Shown: positions 39,375-48,162 of the stretch, in pieces
How the letters are laid out: the number at the start of each line of letters is the position of its first letter
Numbering within the stretch: position 1 is the stretch's first letter
Origin: Actinomadura chibensis NBRC 106107
Lineage (GTDB): Bacteria > Actinomycetota > Actinomycetes > Streptosporangiales > Streptosporangiaceae
Direction of reading: 5' to 3'
NCBI RefSeq assembly: GCF_001552135.1
Contig: NZ_BCQP01000041.1
Location: 1-64,000 of the forward strand
DNA: 64,000 nt
Translations under genes and position numbers: made by a program
The notes under the pieces: model-generated
What the model saw: only the letters and a program-made list of their open reading frames with translations
Database searches by the model: none
Told to the model about the DNA's origin: nothing

Positions 39375-40486
39375 TGATCAGGCTCGCACTGCGCAAGGAC
39401 AGCCCGCCCGACCTGCGCGGACGCCTCGGCGCCACGGCCGGGGCGCTGCTGGCGGCGGGCGTGGTGACGCTGCTCGGCGCCCTGCTGTTCCTCGCGCCGA
39501 CGATGGCGGAGATCGTCCTGCTGTTCGGCATCAACGCCATCCTGGTGATCGGGTTCCAGGTGTTCGTCGGCAACACCGGCATCGTCTCGTTCGGCCACGT
39601 CGCGTTCATGGCCGTCGGCGCGTACGCGGGCGGCATCGCCGCGATGCCGGTGATCGACAAGGAGGTCACCCTGCCGGACCTGCCGGGCCCGCTCGCGGGC
39701 TTCGAGGTGGGGTTCCTGCCCGCGCTGCTGATCGGCGGCGCCGCCGCCGCGCTCCTCGCGCTGCTCACCGGGCCCGCGCTGATGCGCCTGTCGGGGGCGG
39801 CGGCGTCCATCGCCACCCTGGGCCTGCTGATCATCGTCAGCAACGTCATCGCCCAGGCGACGCCGCTGACGCGCGGGCCGCAGTCGCTGTTCGGCGTCCC
39901 GGAGAACACCACGTTCGCCGGGGTCTACGCGTGCCTCGCCGTCGTGGCGGTGCTCAGCGCGTGGTTCAAGTGGTCGGCGGCGGGGCTGCGGGCCCGCGCC
40001 GTCCGGGACCAGCCCGCGGCGGCGGAGGCGGCCGGGGTGTCGGTGCTGCGCTCGCGGCTGTGGGCGTTCGTCCTGTCGGCGTTCATCACCGGCATCGCCG
40101 GGGCCCTGTACGCGCAACTGCTCACCGCGTTCTCTCCCGGGTCGTTCTACATCCCGCAGCTCGTCCTGGTGATCGCCATGGCGATCGTCGGAGGCATCGG
40201 GGGCATCAGCGGGGCGCTGCTCGGCACGGCCGTGATCACCGTCATCAACGAGGTGCTGCGCAAGGTCGAGAGCGGCGTGTCGATCGCGGGCGTCGACGTC
40301 CACGCGCCGAGCGGGATCTCGTTCGCCGCGCTCGGCGTCGCCTTGATCCTGATGCTGCGGTGGCGTCCGAGCGGACTGCTCGGTGCCTCGGAGGTGCAGT
40401 TCGAGGGCCGGACGCCCGCGTCCCCGGAGCCCGGGACGGCCGCCCCGCCGGTCAGGCCACCCGCCGAGGTCGCCGCGGAGGAGTGA
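39374..40486 (+). CDS. livM: Branched-chain amino acid type ABC transporter permease (LivM)
   Basis: A 370-residue membrane protein, longer than the 286-residue LivM at 10222. It has the GNTGIVSFGHVAFMAVGAYA motif, the loop ARAVRDQPAAAEAAGVSVLR and VGGIGGISGALLGTAVI. A Pro/Glu-rich tail of about 35 residues (TPASPEPGTAAPPV, then AEVAAEE) extends past the last helix. It closes the second importer operon and is followed by a strong hairpin. Confidence 0.9.
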   Translation: MIRLALRKDSPPDLRGRLGATAGALLAAGVVTLLGALLFLAPTMAEIVLLFGINAILVIGFQVFVGNTGIVSFGHVAFMAVGAYAGGIAAMPVIDKEVTLPDLPGPLAGFEVGFLPALLIGGAAAALLALLTGPALMRLSGAAASIATLGLLIIVSNVIAQATPLTRGPQSLFGVPENTTFAGVYACLAVVAVLSAWFKWSAAGLRARAVRDQPAAAEAAGVSVLRSRLWAFVLSAFITGIAGALYAQLLTAFSPGSFYIPQLVLVIAMAIVGGIGGISGALLGTAVITVINEVLRKVESGVSIAGVDVHAPSGISFAALGVALILMLRWRPSGLLGASEVQFEGRTPASPEPGTAAPPVRPPAEVAAEE

Positions 40487-40500
40487 GGCCCGACACGGCG

Positions 40501-40532
40501 AGAGGGGGAGGCGTCCGGTCGCCTCCCCCTCT
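40501..40532. terminator. Bidirectional hairpin terminator between convergent genes
   Basis: AGAGGGGGAGGCG (40501-40513) and CGCCTCCCCCTCT (40520-40532) form a perfect 13-bp stem with a TCCGGT loop, midway between the livM stop and the end of the leftward reductase gene. It can end transcription from both sides. Confidence 0.85.
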
Positions 40533-40545
40533 TCGGTCTTCGGCG

Positions 40546-41487
40546 CTAGACGTCCAGGACGATCTCCGGGGTCGCGGCGCGGGAGACGCAGGCGTGCATG
40601 CGGTCCGCCGTGTCGGCGGTCAGCAGGGAGTCGCGGTGCTGGGGGACGCCGTCCAGCACCGTGACGGCGCACGAGCCGCACACCCCCTTCAGGCAGCCGC
40701 CCGCGACGCGCACGCCCGCGCGGCGAAGCGCGGTGAGGAGGCTGACCCCGGCGTCCACCGGAACCCGCAGCCCCGAGCGCGCGCACACGGCCTCGAACGG
40801 CTCGCTTGGGCCGAAGTCCCTCGGAACGGGAAGGAAGCGCTCGACGTGGAAGGTCCCCGCAGGCCACCCGGCCACGGCCTCCTCCGCGGCCTCGACGAAG
40901 CCGGGGGAGCCGCAGCAGTAGACGGCCGTCCCCTCCTCGAACGGCCCGACGTACTCGCGGACGTCCAGCCGCCCTTCGGTGCTCGTGGCCCGCAGCGTCA
41001 CCGCCTCGCCCAGCTCGGCCAGCTCGTCGCGGAACGCGGCCTCCTCCGGCGTCCGGACGCTGTAGGCCAGCCTCCACGGGATCCCGGCGTCCCGCGCCCG
41101 CTCGACCATCGGCAGGATCGGCGTGATCCCGACCCCGGCGGCCAGGAAGACGTAGCGCTCCGCCGGGCGCAGCACGAAGTGGTTGCGCGGCTCCCACACC
41201 CGCACCTGCTTGCCGACGCGCAGGTACGTGTGCATGTAGGCGGACGCGCCCCGGGACAGCCGCTCCCTGAGCACCGCGATGCGGTAGCTGGACCTGTCGG
41301 CGGGGCTCCCGCACAGGGAGTACTGCCGGAGATGGCGCGTGACCAGCTGGACGTCGATGTGGGCGCCCGGCTCCCAGGCCGGGAGCGGGCCCCCGGCCGG
41401 GTCCGCGAGCCGGAGGGACACGATGTCGCGGGCCGGACGGTCGATCCCCGTCACGGTCAGGAGGCGCCCGCCTTCACGGATCATCAT
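40546..41487 (-). CDS. PDR/VanB family oxidoreductase (FMN/NAD/[2Fe-2S])
   Basis: A 313-residue reductase of the phthalate dioxygenase reductase type. The flavin-binding barrel has RQYSLCGSPAD, the NAD domain has FLAAGVGITPILPM and VYCCGSPGFVEAAE, and the C-terminal plant-type ferredoxin domain has the cluster ligands in CLKGVCGSCAV plus a later Cys. Such proteins feed Rieske oxygenases or demethylases such as VanA. No oxygenase gene adjoins, so its partner may be elsewhere or may be the dioxygenase at 19204. It ends at a shared terminator and lies two bases after the PPOX gene. Confidence 0.9.
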   Translation of the reverse strand: MMIREGGRLLTVTGIDRPARDIVSLRLADPAGGPLPAWEPGAHIDVQLVTRHLRQYSLCGSPADRSSYRIAVLRERLSRGASAYMHTYLRVGKQVRVWEPRNHFVLRPAERYVFLAAGVGITPILPMVERARDAGIPWRLAYSVRTPEEAAFRDELAELGEAVTLRATSTEGRLDVREYVGPFEEGTAVYCCGSPGFVEAAEEAVAGWPAGTFHVERFLPVPRDFGPSEPFEAVCARSGLRVPVDAGVSLLTALRRAGVRVAGGCLKGVCGSCAVTVLDGVPQHRDSLLTADTADRMHACVSRAATPEIVLDV

Positions 41488-41488
41488 C

Positions 41489-42199
41489 TCAGTAGAGCTC
41501 CTGGTAGCCGTCGTCGAAGAGGCGGTCGAGCCGTTCGGCGTCGAGCCCCTCCGTGGCCGCCGCGTCCGCCCAGAAGGTGCCGGGGGAGGGGATCTCGCCC
41601 GCCAGGTCGCGCATGTCCTCCTCCCAGAGCCGCGATCTCAGCAGCGACCGGCCGCAGTGCAGGTAGGCTTCGTCGACCTCGACGAGGGTGGCCAGCTCGG
41701 GACGCACGTCGTCCTGCTCCAGCATCGTCCGGAGGTCCTCGTCGTCGGTGATGTACGCGCGTCCGTTCACGCGGAGGGTCTCCACCACCCCCGGGACGAA
41801 GAAGAGCAGCCCGACGTGCGGGTTCTCGGCGATGTTGGAGAAGGAGTCGCCCAGCTTGTTGCCGAGCCGGTCGGGGATGACGAGCGTCCGCTCGTCGAGC
41901 GCGCGGACGAATCCGGGATAGTCGCCGCGGGGCGTGCAGTCGGCCGCGCCGGAAGCGTCCGCGGTGGCCATGCAGCAGAACGGCGAGTGGGCGATGAAGG
42001 CCAGGCAGTTCCGGTCGAGGTGATCGATGATCTTCAGCCGGGTCTCCGGGTCGGGGTCGCCCAGCAGGCCGCGCGTCTCGGCGGCGCCGAGCCGCCGGTA
42101 GGCCGTCCGCCACGGCGTCGCGACCGCACCGGCGGCGGCGGTTCCCCGGCGCCCCTCGGATGCGAGCCGGATCTGTTCACGATTCGACTGCACGCTCAT
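41489..42199 (-). CDS. FMN-dependent PPOX-type flavoprotein (MSMEG_1061 family)
   Basis: A 236-residue split-barrel flavoprotein. It shows DHLDRNCLAFIAHSPFCCMAT, CTPRGDYPGFVRALDERTL and DRLGNKLGDSFSNIAENPHVGLLFF, matching the MSMEG_1061 group of pyridoxamine oxidase-like proteins. Function is undefined; an FMN- or F420-dependent reductase is likely. On the minus strand TATGCT (42211-42206) sits six bases before the ATG, so the message may be leaderless. It is cotranscribed with the PDR-type reductase. Confidence 0.85.
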   Translation of the reverse strand: MSVQSNREQIRLASEGRRGTAAAGAVATPWRTAYRRLGAAETRGLLGDPDPETRLKIIDHLDRNCLAFIAHSPFCCMATADASGAADCTPRGDYPGFVRALDERTLVIPDRLGNKLGDSFSNIAENPHVGLLFFVPGVVETLRVNGRAYITDDEDLRTMLEQDDVRPELATLVEVDEAYLHCGRSLLRSRLWEEDMRDLAGEIPSPGTFWADAAATEGLDAERLDRLFDDGYQELY

Positions 42200-42205
42200 A
42201 TCGTG

Positions 42206-42211
42206 AGCATA
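42206..42211 (-). promoter_or_regulatory. -10 box of a possibly leaderless message
   Basis: TATGCT on the minus strand ends six bases before the PPOX ATG at 42199, the spacing expected when transcription starts at the A of the start codon. The stretch GCTCACGATATG that spans it is repeated exactly at the LysR start (44093). Confidence 0.4.
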
Positions 42212-42378
42212 CTCTGCTCTCCCTGGCCGGAGAAGGTCCGCCCTGGTCGGTGCGCGCCCGACCCTGGCGCCCCGCCGCGAAGGGCCGCAGCAGGGACTTG
42301 TCGCTGACAGGACGCCCTTCGCTGCGGGAGCTCGGCGTGCGTGCCGCGCGCGGAATGCGACCGTCCGCCGCTGTGGGC

Positions 42379-42384
42379 TACCAT
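42379..42384 (+). promoter_or_regulatory. -10 box of a possibly leaderless IclR message
   Basis: TACCAT lies seven bases before the GTG at 42392, and no ribosome-binding site precedes that codon. Transcription starting at or next to the GTG would give a leaderless mRNA, which actinomycetes translate well. Confidence 0.4.
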
Positions 42385-42391
42385 CGTGCCT

Positions 42392-43216
42392 GTGGCTCGC
42401 ACATCGAACGATAATTCGCCTGGTGATGCCGGAGGCGGCAAGAAGGACGGCATCCAGTCCGTCTCGCGCGCGCTCGCCATCCTGGAGCTGTTCAACGAGA
42501 GGCGCCCGGAGCTCACCACGAGCGAGATCGCCTCGTTGACCGAGCTCAACCGCGCGACCGCGTACCGGTTCTGCCAGACGCTACTGAATCTCGGCTATCT
42601 GGAGGAGACCCAGTCCAGGACGTTCCGTCCCGGCCTGAAGGCGATCTCGCTGGCGCGCGCGGCGCTGAGCAGCCGGGAACTGCCGGAGATGGCGCGCCCC
42701 TATCTCCAGCGGCTGCGCGAGAGCACCGGCGAGACGGTCAACATGGCGCTGCTGAGTGGCGCGGAAGTCGTCTACGTCGCGCGGCTGCTCAACGACGACC
42801 TCCTCGCGCTGCGGCTGTTCGTCGGGAGCAGGCTGCCCGTCCACGCCACCTCGCTCGGACGCGCGATCCTCGCGTTCCTGCCCCGCGAGGAGGTCGAGCA
42901 GATCCTCGGCGGCCGCGAGCTGGAGGCCGTCACCCAGTACACGATCACCGACTTCGGCAAGCTCGCCCAGGAGCTCGACCGCGTCCGCAGCCGCGGCTAC
43001 TCCCTGAACGACGAGGAGATGGTCCTCGGGATCCGCGGGGTCGGCGCGCCCGTCTTCGACGCCTCCGACCGTCCCATCGCCGCGATCAACGTCTCCATCG
43101 CGCGCCCGCTCGACAAGACCGAGCTGCGGGACGTCATCGCTCCCCAGGTCGTCGAGACCGCCCGCGCCATCAGCACCCTGGTCACCGAGCTGGCGATCGA
43201 CTCCGACCACCGCTGA
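42392..43216 (+). CDS. IclR family transcriptional regulator (PcaR/PcaU-like)
   Basis: A 274-residue regulator. Residues 25-85 form the winged helix (SVSRALAILELFNERRPELT, LNRATAYRFCQTLLNLGYLE). The effector domain includes ESTGETVNMALLSGAEVVYV, LPVHATSLGRAILAFLP and INVSIARPLDK. IclR members of this kind control beta-ketoadipate genes, and pcaFIJ homologues lie 1 kb downstream. I choose the GTG at 42392 because a -10 box stands seven bases away. Its 3' end overlaps the LysR gene by 35 bases on the opposite strand. Confidence 0.9.
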   Translation: MARTSNDNSPGDAGGGKKDGIQSVSRALAILELFNERRPELTTSEIASLTELNRATAYRFCQTLLNLGYLEETQSRTFRPGLKAISLARAALSSRELPEMARPYLQRLRESTGETVNMALLSGAEVVYVARLLNDDLLALRLFVGSRLPVHATSLGRAILAFLPREEVEQILGGRELEAVTQYTITDFGKLAQELDRVRSRGYSLNDEEMVLGIRGVGAPVFDASDRPIAAINVSIARPLDKTELRDVIAPQVVETARAISTLVTELAIDSDHR

Positions 43217-44093
43217 CGATCCGCCGGACGACCGAGACGGCCCGGAGCAGGTGCGGCTCGGTGCGGTCGGTCCGGTGCGCGATCGCGAGGTCGACGGTGA
43301 CGGCGGGCCGCGCCAGCGGGCGGAAGACGACGCCGTCGAGGGCCAGCGCGGTCACCGGCTCCGGGACGACGGCGACGCCGAGGCCGCCGGCGACGAGCGT
43401 GACGAGGGTGGACGTCTCGCCGACCTCGTGCCGGATCCGCGGCTCGACGGCGGCGTCCCGGAACAGCCCGAGGACCACGTCGTACATCACCGACCGGCGG
43501 TCCGCCGAGTGGACGATTAGGTCGGCGTCCGCGAGGTCGCCGATCCCGATCCGCCGCCGCGCGGCGAGCGGGTGGTCGGCGGGGGCCGCGACGACGAGCC
43601 GGTCGCGGCGCAGCGGCAGGACGGTGAGGGACGCGTCGGCGATCGGCGGCCGGAGCAGCGCCAGGTCGATCCCGCCGGCGCGCAGCGCGGCGACCTGGTC
43701 GGGCACCAGCATCTCGCCGCGGAACGAGAAGTCGACGCCGGACAGCTCCGTCGACAGGCCGCGGGAGAGGGCGGGCAGCAGGCTGTAGGTCGCGGTGCCG
43801 ACGCAGCCGATCGTGAGGTGGCCGACGGCCCCGGCCGCGATGCGGCGGGCCTCCAGCGCCGCGTCGTCGACCTCGCCGAGGATCTTCCGGGCGCGCGCGA
43901 GGTAGCCGCGCCCCGCGTCGGTGAGGACGACGCGGCGGGTGCTGCGGTGGAGCAGCTCCACGCCGAGGTCGGCCTCGAGCCTGCGGATCGCCTGCGACAG
44001 CGGCGGCTGGGCCATGGTGAGGCGTTCGGCGGCGCGTCCGAAGTGGAGCTCCTCGGCGACCGCGACGAAGTACCGCAGGTGACGCAGATCCAT
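43182..44093 (-). CDS. LysR family transcriptional regulator
   Basis: A 303-residue regulator. The HTH is DLRHLRYFVAVAEELHFGRA followed by LTMAQPPLSQAIRRLEADLG, typical of the CatR/BenM/CbnR group that controls catechol and benzoate degradation. The effector domain begins near residue 90 (GHLTIGCVGTATYSLLPALS). It diverges from the pcaF-like gene, with an inverted repeat in the 72-base gap. This layout is typical of LysR activation of the neighbouring operon by a pathway intermediate such as a muconate. Confidence 0.92.
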   Translation of the reverse strand: MDLRHLRYFVAVAEELHFGRAAERLTMAQPPLSQAIRRLEADLGVELLHRSTRRVVLTDAGRGYLARARKILGEVDDAALEARRIAAGAVGHLTIGCVGTATYSLLPALSRGLSTELSGVDFSFRGEMLVPDQVAALRAGGIDLALLRPPIADASLTVLPLRRDRLVVAAPADHPLAARRRIGIGDLADADLIVHSADRRSVMYDVVLGLFRDAAVEPRIRHEVGETSTLVTLVAGGLGVAVVPEPVTALALDGVVFRPLARPAVTVDLAIAHRTDRTEPHLLRAVSVVRRIVSGGRSRSPAR

Positions 44094-44121
44094 ATCGTGA
44101 GCGTCTCAATTGGAGCGAATA

Positions 44122-44141
44122 TTGATACTTCACTGTATCAA
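44122..44141. promoter_or_regulatory. LysR-type inverted repeat upstream of pcaF
   Basis: TTGATAC-N6-GTATCAA is a perfect 7-bp inverted repeat in the divergent region between the LysR gene and the thiolase. It contains the T-N11-A pattern of LysR sites. It is 25 bases from the thiolase ATG at 44166. Confidence 0.6.
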
Positions 44142-44165
44142 GGCAGGCCGCCTAACCTCGATCGC

Positions 44166-45347
44166 ATGAGCACCTACCTGTACTCGGCCGTCCGGACGCC
44201 ATTCGGACGGTTCAACGGCGCCCTCGCGGACGTCCGGCCGGACGACCTCGCGGCGGGGGTGATCACCGCGCTGCTGGAGCGGGCGCCCCGGCTGGACCGG
44301 GCGGCGATCGACGAGGTCGTCTGGGGCAACGCGAACGGCGCGGGCGAGGAGAACCGCAACGTCGGCAGGATGGCCGCGCTGCTCGCCGGGCTGCCGACCA
44401 GCGTGCCGGGCTCGACCGTCAACCGGCTGTGCGGGTCCAGCCTCGACGCGGCGATGATCGCGTCCCGGACGATCGAGACGGGCGACGCCGACGTGGTGAT
44501 CGCGGGCGGGGTCGAGTCGATGACCCGCGCGCCGTGGGTGCTGCCGAAGCCGCGCAGGCCGTTCCCCGCCGCCGACGTCACCGCGGTGTCGACGACGCTG
44601 GGCTGGCGGCTGGTGAACCCGCGCATGCCGAAGGAGTGGACCGTCTCCCTCGGGGAGGCCAACGAGCTGCTCCAGGAGAAGTACGGCGTCCCCCGGGAGC
44701 GCCAGGACGCGTTCGCGCTGCGCTCGCACCGCCTCGCCGCGGCCGCCTGGGACGACGGCTTCTACGACGACCTGGTCGTCGCCACCGAGGGGTTGGAGCG
44801 CGACGAGGGCGTCCGCGCCGACACGTCGGCGGAGAAGCTCGCCGCGCTCAAGCCGAGCTTCCGCCCCGACGGCACCATCACCGCCGGGAACGCCTCGCCG
44901 CTGAGCGACGGCGCGTCCGCCCTGCTGCTCGGCTCGGCCGCGGCCGCCGACCGGCTCGGCCTCGAACCGCTCGCCCGCGTCGCCGGACGCGGCGCCTTCG
45001 CGCTCGACCCGCAGGACTTCGGCTACGCCCCCGTCGAGGCGGCGAACCGCGCCCTGGCCCGCGCCGGGATCGGCTGGGACGAGGTCGGCGCGGTGGAGCT
45101 GAACGAGGCGTTCGCCGTGCAGTCGCTCGTCTGCGTCGACGCCTGGGGCGTCGACCCGGAGATCGTCAACACCCGGGGCGGCGCGATCGCGATCGGCCAC
45201 CCGCTCGGGGCCAGCGGCGCCCGCGTCCTCGGCACGCTCGCGAAGGTGCTCCGCGAGCGCGGCGAGCGCTTCGGCGTCGCCGCCATCTGCATCGGCGTCG
45301 GGCAGGGCCTGGCGATCGTCCTGGAGAACACGGAGGCCCGCGCGTGA
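44166..45347 (+). CDS. pcaF: Beta-ketoadipyl-CoA thiolase-type acetyl-CoA acyltransferase
   Basis: A 393-residue thiolase. The acyl-accepting Cys is in VNRLCGSSLDA near residue 90. The His is in GGAIAIGHPLGASGAR and the second Cys in ICIGVGQG near the C-terminus. The first half has VRTPFGRFNGALADVRPDDL and WGNANGAGEENRNVGRMAAL as in PcaF/PaaJ enzymes, which cleave 3-oxoadipyl-CoA to succinyl-CoA and acetyl-CoA. The adjacent PcaI/PcaJ homologues make that role the best call. Its stop overlaps the next gene's GTG. Confidence 0.88.
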   Translation: MSTYLYSAVRTPFGRFNGALADVRPDDLAAGVITALLERAPRLDRAAIDEVVWGNANGAGEENRNVGRMAALLAGLPTSVPGSTVNRLCGSSLDAAMIASRTIETGDADVVIAGGVESMTRAPWVLPKPRRPFPAADVTAVSTTLGWRLVNPRMPKEWTVSLGEANELLQEKYGVPRERQDAFALRSHRLAAAAWDDGFYDDLVVATEGLERDEGVRADTSAEKLAALKPSFRPDGTITAGNASPLSDGASALLLGSAAAADRLGLEPLARVAGRGAFALDPQDFGYAPVEAANRALARAGIGWDEVGAVELNEAFAVQSLVCVDAWGVDPEIVNTRGGAIAIGHPLGASGARVLGTLAKVLRERGERFGVAAICIGVGQGLAIVLENTEARA

Positions 45348-46039
45348 GCCGCACGGAGATCCTGGAGACCATCGCCGAGGCCGTCCAGGGGATCGCGGAC
45401 GGCAGCACCGTCCTGGTCGGCGGCTTCGGCTTCGCCGGCATGCCGTTCGACCTCATCGACGGGCTGATCCGGCAGGGCGCGAAGGACCTCACCATCGTGT
45501 CCAACAACGCGGGCAACGGCGACGTCGGCCTGGCCGCGCTGCTCAAGGCCGGACGCGTCCGCAAGGTGGTCTGCTCGTTCCCCCGGCAGAGCGACTCCTA
45601 CGTCTTCGACGAGCTGTACCGGGCCGGGCGGATCGAGCTGGAGATCGTCCCGCAGGGCAACCTCGCCGAGCGGATGCGGGCCGCCGGGGCGGGCATCGGC
45701 GCCTTCTACTGCCCGACCGCCGTCGGCACCCCCCTCGCCGAGGGCAGGGAGACCCGGACCATCGACGGGCGCGTCCACCTCCTGGAGTACCCGATCAGGG
45801 GCGACGTGGCGCTGATCAGCGCCCACCGCGCCGACACGATGGGCAACCTCGTCTACCGCAAGACCGCCCGGAACTTCGGCCCCGTCATGGCCACCGCCGC
45901 GGCCACCACGATCGTCCAGGTGGGCGAGGTCGTCCCGGCCGGAACCCTGGACCCGGAGGCGGTCGTCACGCCCGGCATCTACGTCGACCGCGTGGTGCGC
46001 GTCGAGGAACGCCGCTACACCGTCCAAGGAGCGCGCTGA
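45344..46039 (+). CDS. pcaI: 3-Oxoadipate CoA-transferase subunit A
   Basis: A 231-residue family I CoA-transferase alpha subunit. It is very close to PcaI: VGGFGFAGMPFDLIDGLIRQ, LTIVSNNAGNGDVGLAALLK, CSFPRQSDSYVFDELYRAGR and RKTARNFGPVMATAA are all family hallmarks. It should transfer CoA from succinyl-CoA to 3-oxoadipate together with the B subunit that follows two bases later. GTG start overlapping the thiolase stop. Confidence 0.9.
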   Translation: MSRTEILETIAEAVQGIADGSTVLVGGFGFAGMPFDLIDGLIRQGAKDLTIVSNNAGNGDVGLAALLKAGRVRKVVCSFPRQSDSYVFDELYRAGRIELEIVPQGNLAERMRAAGAGIGAFYCPTAVGTPLAEGRETRTIDGRVHLLEYPIRGDVALISAHRADTMGNLVYRKTARNFGPVMATAAATTIVQVGEVVPAGTLDPEAVVTPGIYVDRVVRVEERRYTVQGAR

Positions 46040-46041
46040 CC

Positions 46042-46695
46042 ATGTCCCTGAACCCGGACCAGCTCGCCGCGATCGTCGCCCGCGACATCCCGGCGGGCTC
46101 CTACGTCAACCTCGGCATCGGCCGCCCGACCAAGGTCGCCGACCACCTCCCGGCCGACTCCGGCGTCGTCCTGCACACCGAGAACGGCATGCTGAACATG
46201 GGCCCCGCCGCGACCGGCGACCAGGTCGACCCGGACCTCACCAACGCCGGCAAGGTCCCGGTGACCGAACTCCCCGGCGCCTCCTACTTCCACCACGCGG
46301 ACTCCTTCGCGATGATGCGCGGCGGCCACCTCGACGTCTGCGTCCTGGGCGCGTTCCAGGTGTCGGCCACGGGCGACCTCGCGAACTGGAGCACCGGCGC
46401 CCCCGACGCGATCCCCGCCGTGGGCGGCGCGATGGACCTGGCCATAGGAGCCAAGCAGGTCTTCGTGATGATGACCCTCTTCGACAAGCAGGGCCGATCG
46501 AAACTCGTCCCCGAATGCACCTACCCCCTGACCGGCGTGGCCTGCGTGAGCCGCATCTACACGGACGTAGCCGTAATAGACGTGGGCCCAGACGGCGCCA
46601 CCCTCCGCGAGTCATTCGGAACAACCCCCGAAGACCTACGCGCCCGCCTCCCCGTCCCCCTCAAAACCCCCGCGCCGCAGGGGGCTACGGGGTGA
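46042..46695 (+). CDS. pcaJ: 3-Oxoadipate CoA-transferase subunit B
   Basis: A 217-residue beta subunit. The catalytic glutamate is in HTENGMLNMGP near residue 49 (SENG-type motif), preceded by GSYVNLGIGRPTKVADHLP. Later segments GGHLDVCVLGAFQVSATGDL and SKLVPECTYPLTG fit PcaJ. The last 11 bases overlap the convergent protease gene, so there is no room for a separate terminator. Codon use in the final 60 bases is less GC-biased, with several A-ending codons. Confidence 0.9.
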   Translation: MSLNPDQLAAIVARDIPAGSYVNLGIGRPTKVADHLPADSGVVLHTENGMLNMGPAATGDQVDPDLTNAGKVPVTELPGASYFHHADSFAMMRGGHLDVCVLGAFQVSATGDLANWSTGAPDAIPAVGGAMDLAIGAKQVFVMMTLFDKQGRSKLVPECTYPLTGVACVSRIYTDVAVIDVGPDGATLRESFGTTPEDLRARLPVPLKTPAPQGATG

Positions 46696-48049
46696 TGGCG
46701 GTGATCTCGGCGAAGTCGCTCGGGCGCGGGACACCGGCCGTGGTGGCGTCGCCGTCCAGGGGAGCCTGGTCGTAGACCATGGGTGAGAGGCTTCGGAACG
46801 CGGCGGAGATGTCGCCCACGTTCACGAACGCCATGACCTTGCATGAACCGGTGCCGCAGCCGCCTCCGGCCGACAGCATGCCGACCCCTTTCACCGCGTA
46901 ACGGCCGTTGAGGGTGTAGACGGCCGCCCCGCTGTCGCCGTGGTAGGCGACGGCGGCGGACGACTTCGGCTCGGCCCGCATGCCTTTCGCGGTGTAGGTG
47001 ATGCCGTGCGCGGTGAGGTTCCACTGCGTCTTCCCTTTCACCTCCCAGTCGCACGGGGCGCCCTTTCCGTTCTCGAACGAGATGAAGCCGTCATGGCAGA
47101 CCAGGGCGCCCGCCGCCGTGTTGCCGACGGCTGTGATCACTTTCCCGCTGATCCCGCCGTCCTCGTCGTCGAGCCCGTCCTCGAACGCCACCGCCTCGGG
47201 GGCGCCGCCGCCGACGACCTTGATCATCGCCGCGTCGGCGGATTTGCTGACTCCGGTGACCTGGCCGAGTCCGGGATGAGTCGGTGTGCCCACCGACTCA
47301 AGGGCCTCATAGCAATGGAACGCGGTGAGGACGTAGTAGGCGCGGACGGCCTTGTCGTAGAAGGGGAGGCCGCTGGTGCAGGCGTAGCCGGCGTCGTTCT
47401 CGATGTTGAGACCGGCGCCGGCCAGGGACGGGAAGTCCACGCGCCCGCCGAGGGCCTCCATGCGCTCACCGCGGACGACGGTGACGGCCTCGTCGAACAC
47501 TTCGGCGTCCGCGGAGGCCGCCTCGGCGGCGAGGGCCCGCCGGGCCCGCTCCGGATCGGGCACCTCGACGGCGAGTCCGCTTCCATCGGGGGGCAGGAAG
47601 GTGGAACTCACTGCGAAAGGCAGTTTTCCCGCGCGGGCTCGCGCCATTATCAGGGTGGATTTGGCGGTGAGATACCGCTCGCTGTACTTGGCGGGCTTGA
47701 TGACCAGGCGGCTTGCGTCCGCCCCTGGATCCCGCTTGCGGAGGGCGGTCAGGAAACGCGAGCCCTTGGCGGTGTCGGTGAGGAATACCTCCACCTTGCC
47801 GAAGCCGGGCTGAAGTCGCGTCCCCGCGTAGTAGCGGTCGAAGTCCTGCTCGCCGGTGGTGAGGGCCGCGCCGGCCAGACGGTGTAGGGGCCTGAGCGTC
47901 TCGGCCATCCGGACCTGCTCGGACGTCGCCGGGGTGAGCCGCGCGCCAGGATCCGGCGGCGGCGCAGGAGACGCCGCCGCCGGAGTGTGGACCCCGATCA
48001 GCGTGGTGAGAGCTGCCGTGACAACTGCCAGGACGCTGCCTGCTGACAT
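46685..48049 (-). CDS. Secreted chymotrypsin-fold serine protease with N-terminal pro-region
   Basis: A 454-residue secreted protein. The ATG at 48049 has GGAG eight bases upstream, and a signal peptide (SAGSVLAVVTAALTTLIG, then AAA-S) follows. About 170 residues of pro-region precede the protease domain. The triad is visible as His in LTAFHCYEAL, Asp in SADAAMIKV and Ser in YHGDSGAAVY. This resembles streptogrisin/alpha-lytic type S1 proteases, though the domain is more divergent than typical. Two or three disulphides are suggested by paired cysteines. It converges on pcaJ and is not functionally linked to it. Confidence 0.82.
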   Translation of the reverse strand: MSAGSVLAVVTAALTTLIGVHTPAAASPAPPPDPGARLTPATSEQVRMAETLRPLHRLAGAALTTGEQDFDRYYAGTRLQPGFGKVEVFLTDTAKGSRFLTALRKRDPGADASRLVIKPAKYSERYLTAKSTLIMARARAGKLPFAVSSTFLPPDGSGLAVEVPDPERARRALAAEAASADAEVFDEAVTVVRGERMEALGGRVDFPSLAGAGLNIENDAGYACTSGLPFYDKAVRAYYVLTAFHCYEALESVGTPTHPGLGQVTGVSKSADAAMIKVVGGGAPEAVAFEDGLDDEDGGISGKVITAVGNTAAGALVCHDGFISFENGKGAPCDWEVKGKTQWNLTAHGITYTAKGMRAEPKSSAAVAYHGDSGAAVYTLNGRYAVKGVGMLSAGGGCGTGSCKVMAFVNVGDISAAFRSLSPMVYDQAPLDGDATTAGVPRPSDFAEITAITP

Positions 48050-48162
48050 CGCGCGTTCTCCAAGGGGGGCAATTGGGTGACCACCTCGGATGATTTTCAC
48101 TGGAGCATCAGCGGCGCTGGCGCCTTGCTAATGGGAAACGGGCGGTCGCGGGTCGTCGGTCG

